From SAR324 cluster bacterium (GTDB lineage: Bacteria; Bdellovibrionota; UBA2361; JAAZON01): 15,839 nucleotides of DNA. The notes under the pieces are model-generated. The model searched no databases, was not told where the DNA came from, and worked only from the letters and a program-made list of their open reading frames with translations. How positions within the stretch are numbered: the stretch's first letter is position 1; each line of letters opens with the position of its first letter. Of the stretch, positions 8,335 to 15,839 are shown piece after piece. Made by a program: the position numbers and the translations under genes. The DNA is taken from positions 1 to 15,839 of the forward strand of contig JAAZON010000547.1 of the NCBI GenBank assembly GCA_012797725.1, written 5' to 3'.

Positions 8335-9645
8335 ATGTCCAAATTGTTTCAGCACTTCTTCATTCATCCAGGAAACTCAAGGTGCATATTAGTATTAAGC
8401 TTGATACTTTTTATAACTTGCCTGTTCTGCTGGAACATATCGTTAGATCAGGCGATGTTAATCACTACCGATGGAGAAGACTATCTCAAGTACGCAAACT
8501 TGATTGGTAGCCACAGCTTTGAGGAAATCAATCCTTACAATAAAGTCATATTACGCTCACCACTTTACCCATGGCTTATTGCCTTTGCGACTTCTTTGGG
8601 ATGGGAAGAATTAGAAGCAGTCCGGGCTCTTCACATTTCTGTTGCGTTCCTATCATTGGTGGCTATCGCCTTGCTTCTTCGCCCAGTTATGCATCCGCTG
8701 ATCACCATACCTTGCGCAGCTCTGCCTTTGATACAAGGACGGGTCTTCTACTTTTCTGTCCTGACTGAGTAGATTGCAATATGCGGTCTACTGGTATTTT
8801 TTGCAGCCAGCGCAAGACTTCTAATAAATTTTAACAAACTTTACCTAACTATACTTGTTATCACGACAATTATATTAATCTCCTTGCGAAGCGCGTTTAG
8901 TCCTCTGGCCATAATACTTCCAATCATCGTCCTGACTGCCATACCTGGCCGAACGTCAGTATTCCAAAAAGCGGCACTTCCTTTTGTGATCTTACTAATG
9001 ACTATCAGCCCAATCATTATTTACAACCGCATTATGCTCAAGAACACTTCCTTTTCTTCTATCGGCGGACTTGCAGCATTTGGAATGTCTTCTCTGCTTG
9101 AGGATGAAGGGTTAGAGGGGCAGCTCGATCAAAATACCCAAACGTTTGCAGATAGTTTTAGGAAATTAAGATACCGAGAGCCTGAGGAACTCAAAAACAA
9201 TCTCAATCTGGAGCTATCTGTGAATTACAATATGTTTGTAGCAGCCGAAAAAATCCGACAAGAATTTGGATGGAGCTATATAGACCTCAGCAATGTTGGA
9301 GCAAAATACGCCAGGGCTGTTATTCAAAAAAATATAATTGCTTACTTGCATTTGGTTTTCAACCAGTGGATTGCTTCTTTTCGTTTTATCGATTACCAAG
9401 GCTATCTCACCGGGATTATTTTCGTGGGATGTTTTTGTTTGATGAGGACAAAGGCTAAATCAAAAGTCCTGTTTCAAGCAGCTCTTTTCCTTATTGCTTT
9501 TCATTTCTTACATGTTTTTTTCTGTGTTATGGTTCATCCCTCAATTTTCAGGCATTTTGCTGGAAGTTATTTCCCAGCCCTTGGGGCTATGTACCTAACA
9601 ATCTTTGGCTCCTTCGCAGAAAGAATAAGTGCTCAGGGGACATAG
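8335..9645 (+). pseudogene. PMT/ArnT-like GT-C glycosyltransferase interrupted by in-frame TAG
   Basis: A single reading frame of 437 codons, broken only by TAG 8770-8772 at codon 146. Before it are a first membrane segment (about 17-34), an outer-loop acidic motif T-T-D-G-E-D-Y (D46, E48, D49) and L-R-S-P-L-Y-P-W (73-80); this D-G-x-x-Y and R-x-P-L-Y-P arrangement is typical of dolichyl/polyprenyl-phosphate-sugar-using GT-C enzymes. The hydrophobic helices resume directly after the stop (IAICGLLVFFAA) and run to TAG 9643-9645. The interruption falls just after V-L-T-E, a place where this family commonly has a T-E motif leading into a membrane helix, so a full-length ancestor is clear. Without suppression the product would be a 145-residue fragment unlikely to work. 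It is the last gene of a probable three-gene run. An amber mutation, a base-call error or read-through are the three readings. Confidence 0.75.
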
Positions 9646-9664
9646 ATTAGTTTCTGTCCGAAAA

Positions 9665-9711
9665 TTAAGTTTTGGCGAAAGCGAGAGGCGGTAGCCGGCC
9701 CAGAAACTTAA
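9665..9711. repeat. Inverted repeat, possible bidirectional terminator
   Basis: TTAAGTTT (9665-9672) pairs perfectly with AAACTTAA (9704-9711) across a GC-rich 31-base interior. A competing fold pairs CGAAAG (9676-9681) and GGCGG (9688-9692) with CCGCC (9713-9717) and CTTTCG (9722-9727). There is no adjacent T-tract on either strand, so a role in ending the convergent transcripts is plausible but unproven. Confidence 0.4.
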
Positions 9712-9769
9712 GCCGCCCCAACTTTCGTTGCGGCGCTGCCCACTGTACTGCTAGAAGTGAAGTGGTGAT

Positions 9770-9798
9770 TTGGTAATTTTCAGATGTAGCACTATAAT
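9770..9798 (+). promoter_or_regulatory. Sigma70-like promoter pointing into the antisense of the alpha-2-macroglobulin gene
   Basis: TTGGTA (9770-9775) and a consensus TATAAT (9793-9798) are separated by exactly 17 bases. There is no + strand gene downstream; a transcript would run antisense into the 3' end of the - strand gene ending at 9886. This may be a chance match. Confidence 0.3.
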
Positions 9799-9885
9799 TT
9801 TTCCTCAGAGAGCTCGTGTAGCTGTTCGGAACTGTTCGATTTAGGCCTTTTGAGTTTGATCCCGAAGTCTCTGAGAAGATGAATC

Positions 9886-12800
9886 TCACTCCACTTTAAG
9901 CTCTATACTTTCAGAATGACTGTTAAACTCAGGGGCATACATGCACTCAATACTTGCAATTCCACTTTGGTAATTTCCCCTAAGCTGAACTCTTGTTGAG
10001 TACTCAAATACATATGTGCCTTTAGGAAGATAATCGATAAAGAAGTGGCTGGCGGTGTCTTTAGTAGTTTCATAAAAGCTAAGGCCATCCTGGTATTTGT
10101 AGCCGCTTAAAACATTGACTGGTTCTGTGCCGCTTCCGCGTTGATCTTTAAGATGCATATATTCCATATCTCGATCGACTCTTAGTTCAACACGAACAAC
10201 AAGTTCATCCCCCACATGCAATGGAGTTTTTAGTGGCTTAAGGACTTGTCCTTTCTCCGTAGTCTCCTTCACAAAGAGAGTCTTCTTTAATTCTAAGGGT
10301 GTGCCCTTGAAGGGGGTGATCTTAGAGATGTCTTCTAAATACTGCCAATGAAGGCTTCCAAAACTCACGCCTTCATCAATCTTCTTTACAGTAATATTTC
10401 CAAGCTCAGGCTTTATTTCATCTCTCAAAAAGCGCTTCTCATAAAAGCCAGTTCCTGCTTCCACCTTTTCAGGCTTGAACGTTTTAGCCCCAAGGTATAC
10501 TTCAACAAGCGCATCACTAGAAAGCATATTAGCCCCACGAAGCAGTAGCGCATAAACTGCATCTGCGGTAGCCTTGGTTGTTTTCCAGTCTTGAGTTTGC
10601 TTTTGCTTAAGGAGCCAAACTTTCAAATCTTCCACTGCCTGCGAATCGCTGGAGACCTCATCAAAAGCCTCAATCATAAGACTTTGAGTTTCTATTGGCG
10701 CTCTATACCACCACCATGAGAATTCAAGATCGCGCCAAAACATCCCCAGTTCTTCATTGGATACACTTCTTTCTTTCAGAGATTTCATTATGTCCAACGG
10801 AGTTGAGTCGTTTGGATTTTTAAAATCAGGAGATTCATTAAAGCGCTTGAGTGCAATGGCAAGATGCGCCTGCGATTGACGACTATCGAGCTCTGACCAA
10901 AAGCGCCTTGACTGTTTGAGAAAAAACTCAAGCATCTCTCTATGCTCGCTGGAAACAGGATGTTCTGTGATAAAGAAGCTTCGGCCATAAAGATAAAGTG
11001 CATCAATATAACCTGGAGTATATTTATCTTTATCCTTTATATCGCTATAGCGCTCCTTCATCCATTCATCCAAAGCCGAAAGAGCTTTCTCAGTTACCGA
11101 TGTATCAATCTTTACTCCAAGATGCCGAAGCCTCCCAAAGCCTGTCATGATATAGAGAGATATGTACTCGCTTGGACGCCCACCAGGGAACCAGGGCCAC
11201 AGTCCTTCGCTTAGCTGCATTTCTTGAAGCTTCTGTAATGCCCGAGTACTTTCATCTTGCATTCGATTGGAGTCGAACAAGAGAGCAATGTTTTGCCGCG
11301 CATCTTTCTCTTTTTGAGCTTGCCTATACCAAGGAGTTTCTTCCAGTAATACCGACTTAAGATCTTGGTTCTTTTCAAGAGGCGATTGAAGAGCTTCTGT
11401 CCCCTTCCACAGATCAAATATGCGTTTAATTTTCGGATCGCTATTTGCGATATAAGAGCCAAGAACATTTGCATAGAGGCGGTTAAAGACTTGCTCGCTG
11501 CATTCATGCGGATATTCCATCAAATAGGGAAGCGCTAACACAGCATACCAAGCAGGCTGCGATACCATTTGAAGCGTAAGGCTCTCTGACTTCAATGTGC
11601 TAGGCTCGCCCGAATTAAGCAGGCGCTCAAATTTGAAATTCTTTTCTTGCTTTCCCCTAATAGGAAGCGGCATGGATTCTTCGACTAAAATCCGCCGGCT
11701 TAAAACCGGAAGATATGCCTCTTCTCCGTCTGAAAACACTTCACTTGCCCCTACTACTTTATATTGAAGAAAATCCATTCCATCAGGTATGGATATCTTC
11801 CAGAAATAGCTTCCAGATTCCTTTGGCGGAACTTCAAAGCGCTGTTCGGAATTTATATTTCCAAGGGCCAAATCACGCGTTTCTAAAGTGCGCGTATCCG
11901 AGAAATTTAGCGATACTTTTCCACTTTGAGTCTTATTACTTCGATTTGAGACCTTAACGCTAAATTCGATTGTATCCCCTTCTCTTACGAAGCGCGGAGG
12001 GTTTGCTTCAATCATCAAATCCTTGGATGTCACAACTTTATCGCTTAAGAGTCCACTCTTAAGCTCCTTGTCATGCGCAAAGCTTAAAAACTTCCATTCT
12101 GTAAGCGCTTCGGGCATTTCAAAGACAATCTTAACTATGCCCTTTTCATCGCTTAAAAGATGTGGAAAAAAGAAAGCTGTTTCAGCAAAGTTCTTTCGGA
12201 CAGAGACTTGACTTGTATTCGAGACTGCCACTTTTGTCTTTGCTATTGGCGCAGCGATATTTTCAGACTCATAATAAGATGTCACTTTATTTCCTTCCTC
12301 AAGAACATCTGAAGGAGCAACTGCCATCTTCTCCATTAAATTTCCAAAGATTCCCCCAACCCGGCTAGAATTGCTATCAACATAACGCTGCACGCTTCTT
12401 CCAAACGAATCCACAAAGCTTAAATAGCTTCGGTAGTTGAAATCGATTCTTCGATATTCCACTTGGCGCTTTCCTGAAATGTAGTGAAATACCTTCGCTT
12501 CATTCTCAAGACTTGACTGCATACTAGATCTTTCGACACGAAAAATATCAAAAAGGCCTCCCCAACTATGCGGGCTATATTGATCAAGAGAGGCGTCATA
12601 GAGAGCTGCCACGAGTTCCGCTGCTACTTTTTTCCCATCAGGACCCTTTATGCTGAGACTCCAAGTTTCTTTTTGTCCAGGACTTAACTTTGAAGTAAAG
12701 TGCTCCCACTTAAGCTCAAGCTTTTTATTTGTCCAAGGAACTTCAACGATCTTTTCATTAAAGTAGCCCCTGTTCTCATGAACAAATGTTGTTCTTATGA

Positions 12801-15800
12801 CAAAGCCTCCCCTCATTTCTTCACTAATTTTCTGTTCAATCTTTTCTTGGGTCACACCAGGAGCAGTCCACCACGCACGAAGCAGCTTTCCATTTTGTTC
12901 TATCTCAACAAAGGCTCTGCCCTTTTCATAACCTGTGCCCCAAAGGGCATTAAAGACCTCTCCTGGCTCAAGCGTCCATGCTTTAGCCCTGAAAAGTTCA
13001 GGAAGCTTTATTGGATATTTCTCTTTGTTTGGATCTAAAACCTCGAAGATCTTTTGGGCTGTGATTGCTTTGCCAAAATTGTCTTGACTGTCTAGTATCG
13101 CTTTATAGATCCCAACAGGCAGTGGAATTTCAATTTGCGCAACGCCTTTCTCATCCGTATTAAATGATCTTTCAGCAATAACTTCAGCAGTGTCCCAGGA
13201 AAGCGGTGATGAAGGATCCGGCTTTACGGGCTCATTTTTTAATCTGGGACTGGACCAATGACCTTGAGTATGCGTGCTCAAATCACGTCGAACAACTTTA
13301 GCAGGCTCTTTTAATCGAAAAACCTTTAATCTTCCTTTGGCTGGACGGCCTTCACCGTCATGAGTACTGCTTTGAACTTTAATACTAACGGCTTTGTCTT
13401 TTGTCTGCCATTCGTTTATGTCTAACGAAGCGCTTAGTGCGGTGTAACCTATACGAAGCTTTTTCTCATCGCTCCTGCTTTCTCCGTTAGTGTCTGTGAC
13501 ATCCGCAGTCACAGAATAGCTAAAAATTGGTTCGTCCTTTTCGGGAATTGCATTATCTGCTTTAGCTATAAACTTAATAACAAACGAGCCGTCTGTTTCT
13601 GTAACAGAAGACCCGTGTGCAATTGCCTGCACTGCAGCTAAATTCCCTGATCGCCACCAGCACCATATTGGAAACTGCACCTCTCTTTGCACGCGCCATT
13701 TTACTTTTGCACCTCCAATTGCAGAGCCTGTATATGCAGTTACTTTTCCTTTAAGAACTACTTCTTCCTTCAATTTGGGAGCTTGCTCTGGCGAATTCAA
13801 TGTGACTTCAAATTTCGGGCGTTTATACTCTTCAACTCTTAGCTCCGTACTTCCGCTTGGACTATCACCTTCAGTAGATATAAGCATTCTTCCGGGCAAA
13901 CGATCCCTTGGAGCCGTAAATATTCCATCAAAAGAGCCAAAGTCATTACATTGCTTAGAAGCTCTTGAAATTTCTTTTTGATTCGTATCGGAAAAAACCA
14001 CTTCGACATTGGCGTTCTTTAAGACTTCATAGATTGAATTATCTTGATCGTATTTAATACAGATTCCCTTATAATAAATCGTCTGATCGGGGCGATAGAT
14101 AGAGCGATCCGTAAAAAAGACAGCACGAGTCTTTTCTTTTGAGCTTTGCTGGTTTTGCCAGCCCATCATGCTTTCATTAAGGCTTGCAAGTTCTTGAGTG
14201 CCATAACTTACAAAAAACACAAATACATCTCTTTCTATATTTTCAACATTAAATATTCCGTTTAAATCTGTGCTTTTGCTTTCTCTTAATTGGTAATAAC
14301 CTTCTCGATTGCGGGCAAATACTTCGACCTTTGCGCCTTCAAGCGCTTCGCCAGAAATCGCATCCAACACAAATCCATCCATTCGATTTTGAGCCTCTTG
14401 CCTTCGAAGGACTAAAGCAAGATCGCTAACCCAGACCGGAGCTGCACTGATTTCATTATCCTGCTCATTAAAGCTTTCATTTGCGCTTGCAACAATCATG
14501 TAAAAGCCCGGTTTAAGACTTGTGGGAGCTGCTACCTTTTCAATTCGTTCGGCATAATCAGAAGTTTCTGGCAGATCTAAAGACCACTTAAGTGCTGGAG
14601 TTTTTTTGTAAAGATCTTTTCTAGTTTGCTCATACAGCGAACTTGTTGCATTCCATCTGCTCGATTTCAAAATAGATTTGAAATCGTAGGGAATAGCTTT
14701 AAAGTAAAGCTTTCTCAGATTCTTGTATGTGATATCTATTGTTGAAAGTGGCCCGTTCCAAACGCTTTCTGTTTGAATGCTTAAACTTTTTGCTTCAATC
14801 TGCTTTATGATATTAAAGCACATGTCGCCGCCAACACTCGAAGGAAAGGCCTCCAAGCATCGTTCTGCGATTTTACGTGCTTTTACAAAATCTTCCTCTG
14901 CCTGTAAAAGCTTTGCCAGCTCTGCAAGTGCGCGTGTTGAAACTTCATAGCTCTTCCATTTGTCAGCAATTTCTCTTAAAGCTTTTTTATAACGATCCTT
15001 CTTTTCCTCTCCTAGCGCTTTATTGTACCCAAATTTAAGTCTCCACAAATCAGCATCAATAAAGGCCGTTTTATCTTGGTCATTTTTATGGAAGGTGAGA
15101 AGCTTTTGGTACAACAAAATTGCTTTGAAGGTTGTCGAATCTTCATCCGTTGTAAAAGGCTTCCATGTCAAAAATTCATCAAATGAGGACAGAACTGGAC
15201 TTTGAGCATCAATTTCAAATTCATCTTCAGCGCTTACAGTGCGTTGATCTGCTGCAATATAGAATTGCAGTGCATCATTTGCAATAAAGTCAAAGAGGGT
15301 AGGCCTATAATTATCAGGAACTGAACCTTTCTCCAAAAATTGATCGTAATCAGATATTTTTATCTCCTTTAACTTTGCTTCCCAAGAAAGAGCTTTTGTA
15401 AAATGTTTATCGATTTCAGAAAGAATGGTCGCAAGATCCCAAGTCTTAGGATCTGATCCTGGTACCTCAGTACTTTGTGTTCGCTGCCTGAAGCGCCATT
15501 GATTTTGTTCAAAATAGCGCCAGTACCAATTTGCAAGTACTGCTTCCATGAGCGGTTTAATTTCTTCCGGAGCTTTCTCTATTTCAGACTGCATGCGTAG
15601 GATTTTTTCTTCTGCTTTATTCCCTTCAATCTCTCCTTCAAGAGAGATTTTCATCACTATTGCTTTTAGGGCTTCTGCGTATGCTTTCTCCTTTAAAGCT
15701 TGCTCTCTAATCGGCACTATGTTCTCAATGGCACTCTTTGGCAGATGCTTTTCTATCGCATCCTCAACTTTCTTCCACTGAGCATCACTAGGCCCGGCAA

Positions 15801-15839
15801 CTGCAAATAGAGGGGTTAAGAGAATAAGAAGTGTTATCT
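9886..15839 (-). CDS. Large bacterial alpha-2-macroglobulin family protein, 5' end beyond window
   Basis: At least 1983 codons; the frame stays open to the window edge. The first GTG at 15717 is not the real start, because upstream codons encode a signal peptide (TLLILLTPLFAVA then GPSDAQ) with no lipobox cysteine, so the product is probably periplasmic. Numbering from GTG 15717: a helical N-terminal region with family-typical WYWRYFEQNQWRF and TPR-like stretches (about 210-285); a carboxypeptidase-regulatory-like beta module (about 444-515); MG2 with FFTDRSIYRPDQ (from 532); MG3 starting RVEEYKRPKFEV (627); the A2M domain with NFAETAFFFPHLLSDEKG (about 1172-1265); the thioester domain with C-S-E-Q (Cys1406, codon 11502-11500; Gln1409); and a C-terminal receptor-like region. 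The family traps proteases: cleavage of the bait region exposes the Cys-Gln thioester, which binds the attacker covalently. All key thioester residues are present. No pbpC-like partner is visible in the window. It is convergent to the GT-C cluster and separately transcribed. Confidence 0.92.
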   Translation of the reverse strand, partial: ITLLILLTPLFAVAGPSDAQWKKVEDAIEKHLPKSAIENIVPIREQALKEKAYAEALKAIVMKISLEGEIEGNKAEEKILRMQSEIEKAPEEIKPLMEAVLANWYWRYFEQNQWRFRQRTQSTEVPGSDPKTWDLATILSEIDKHFTKALSWEAKLKEIKISDYDQFLEKGSVPDNYRPTLFDFIANDALQFYIAADQRTVSAEDEFEIDAQSPVLSSFDEFLTWKPFTTDEDSTTFKAILLYQKLLTFHKNDQDKTAFIDADLWRLKFGYNKALGEEKKDRYKKALREIADKWKSYEVSTRALAELAKLLQAEEDFVKARKIAERCLEAFPSSVGGDMCFNIIKQIEAKSLSIQTESVWNGPLSTIDITYKNLRKLYFKAIPYDFKSILKSSRWNATSSLYEQTRKDLYKKTPALKWSLDLPETSDYAERIEKVAAPTSLKPGFYMIVASANESFNEQDNEISAAPVWVSDLALVLRRQEAQNRMDGFVLDAISGEALEGAKVEVFARNREGYYQLRESKSTDLNGIFNVENIERDVFVFFVSYGTQELASLNESMMGWQNQQSSKEKTRAVFFTDRSIYRPDQTIYYKGICIKYDQDNSIYEVLKNANVEVVFSDTNQKEISRASKQCNDFGSFDGIFTAPRDRLPGRMLISTEGDSPSGSTELRVEEYKRPKFEVTLNSPEQAPKLKEEVVLKGKVTAYTGSAIGGAKVKWRVQREVQFPIWCWWRSGNLAAVQAIAHGSSVTETDGSFVIKFIAKADNAIPEKDEPIFSYSVTADVTDTNGESRSDEKKLRIGYTALSASLDINEWQTKDKAVSIKVQSSTHDGEGRPAKGRLKVFRLKEPAKVVRRDLSTHTQGHWSSPRLKNEPVKPDPSSPLSWDTAEVIAERSFNTDEKGVAQIEIPLPVGIYKAILDSQDNFGKAITAQKIFEVLDPNKEKYPIKLPELFRAKAWTLEPGEVFNALWGTGYEKGRAFVEIEQNGKLLRAWWTAPGVTQEKIEQKISEEMRGGFVIRTTFVHENRGYFNEKIVEVPWTNKKLELKWEHFTSKLSPGQKETWSLSIKGPDGKKVAAELVAALYDASLDQYSPHSWGGLFDIFRVERSSMQSSLENEAKVFHYISGKRQVEYRRIDFNYRSYLSFVDSFGRSVQRYVDSNSSRVGGIFGNLMEKMAVAPSDVLEEGNKVTSYYESENIAAPIAKTKVAVSNTSQVSVRKNFAETAFFFPHLLSDEKGIVKIVFEMPEALTEWKFLSFAHDKELKSGLLSDKVVTSKDLMIEANPPRFVREGDTIEFSVKVSNRSNKTQSGKVSLNFSDTRTLETRDLALGNINSEQRFEVPPKESGSYFWKISIPDGMDFLQYKVVGASEVFSDGEEAYLPVLSRRILVEESMPLPIRGKQEKNFKFERLLNSGEPSTLKSESLTLQMVSQPAWYAVLALPYLMEYPHECSEQVFNRLYANVLGSYIANSDPKIKRIFDLWKGTEALQSPLEKNQDLKSVLLEETPWYRQAQKEKDARQNIALLFDSNRMQDESTRALQKLQEMQLSEGLWPWFPGGRPSEYISLYIMTGFGRLRHLGVKIDTSVTEKALSALDEWMKERYSDIKDKDKYTPGYIDALYLYGRSFFITEHPVSSEHREMLEFFLKQSRRFWSELDSRQSQAHLAIALKRFNESPDFKNPNDSTPLDIMKSLKERSVSNEELGMFWRDLEFSWWWYRAPIETQSLMIEAFDEVSSDSQAVEDLKVWLLKQKQTQDWKTTKATADAVYALLLRGANMLSSDALVEVYLGAKTFKPEKVEAGTGFYEKRFLRDEIKPELGNITVKKIDEGVSFGSLHWQYLEDISKITPFKGTPLELKKTLFVKETTEKGQVLKPLKTPLHVGDELVVRVELRVDRDMEYMHLKDQRGSGTEPVNVLSGYKYQDGLSFYETTKDTASHFFIDYLPKGTYVFEYSTRVQLRGNYQSGIASIECMYAPEFNSHSESIELKVE

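Larger units (their letters stand above)
9646..9885. other. Convergent intergenic gap
   Basis: This lies between the broken GT-C gene (+) and the 3' end of the alpha-2-macroglobulin gene (-). It holds an inverted repeat (9665-9711), a GC-rich patch (about 9673-9740), a promoter-like pair on the + strand (9770-9798) and a direct repeat of CTGTTCG (9822-9828, 9832-9838). No gene is supported. Confidence 0.5.

Noticed and set aside
9822..9838. CTGTTCGGAACTGTTCG as a LexA/SOS-type operator
   Set aside because: The half-site spacing does not fit the GAAC-N4-GTTC box, and it lies in a convergent gap at gene ends rather than at a gene start.
9665..9889. A 74-codon - strand ORF starting at a GTG that overlaps the stop of the alpha-2-macroglobulin gene
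   Set aside because: The GTGA overlap looks like coupling, but the peptide is low-complexity and basic at its end, crosses the inverted repeat and GC-rich patch, and shows no recognisable domain.
15548..15781. A + strand ORF opposite the 5' part of the alpha-2-macroglobulin gene
   Set aside because: It is a shadow of the continuous - strand coding frame, which runs on to the window edge and encodes a signal peptide there.
1..15839. CRISPR arrays, insertion sequences, integrases or tRNA genes
   Set aside because: No regularly spaced identical repeats, transposase-like proteins, terminal repeats with target duplications or cloverleaf structures were seen.

Overview
The window comes from a bacterial chromosome of moderate-to-low GC. 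It suggests a Gram-negative organism: there is a very large secreted alpha-2-macroglobulin-type protein of the kind usually found in periplasms, plus membrane-embedded GT-C-like proteins. The large subtype of alpha-2-macroglobulin seen here is one I associate with Bacteroidota and several deltaproteobacterial-like lineages. I cannot name a genus. Most start codons lack a clear Shine-Dalgarno sequence, and one gene appears to start at TTG.

Layout: (1) 6-1412, two consecutive GNAT-type N-acetyltransferase genes on the + strand. The first is split by a frameshift near 117-125. The second follows a TGATG overlap but has an in-frame TGA just ahead of its first usable ATG. (2) 1413-1824, a 400-bp gap. 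(3) 1846-4923, a large secreted modular protein with three copies of a beta-sandwich-like module starting with P-W-D-M, interspersed with Ig-like modules and ending in a Pro/Thr linker and a Lys/Ser-rich tail. (4) 5048-9645, three closely spaced + strand genes: a polytopic GT-C-like membrane protein, a cytoplasmic helical protein ending in five exact-length 13-residue W...GF.P..A repeats, and a second PMT/ArnT-like GT-C gene broken by an in-frame TAG. (5) 9646-9885, a convergent gap with an inverted repeat and a good sigma70-like promoter on the + strand. (6) 9886 to the window end on the - strand, an alpha-2-macroglobulin family protein with an intact C-S-E-Q thioester motif. Its 5' end, and almost certainly its start codon, lie just beyond the window.

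Working together (inference): the secreted PWDM protein and the two GT-C-like proteins look like a small cell-surface module, for example a surface adhesin or carbohydrate-binding protein with enzymes that transfer sugars on the outer face of the inner membrane. The 13-residue-repeat protein lies between the two GT-C genes with short spacers, so it is probably co-transcribed with them. The alpha-2-macroglobulin is a separate, convergent unit that would trap proteases in the periplasm. At least two genes in the window are disrupted (a frameshift and an amber codon), so this is either a decaying accessory region or an assembly with residual sequence errors.
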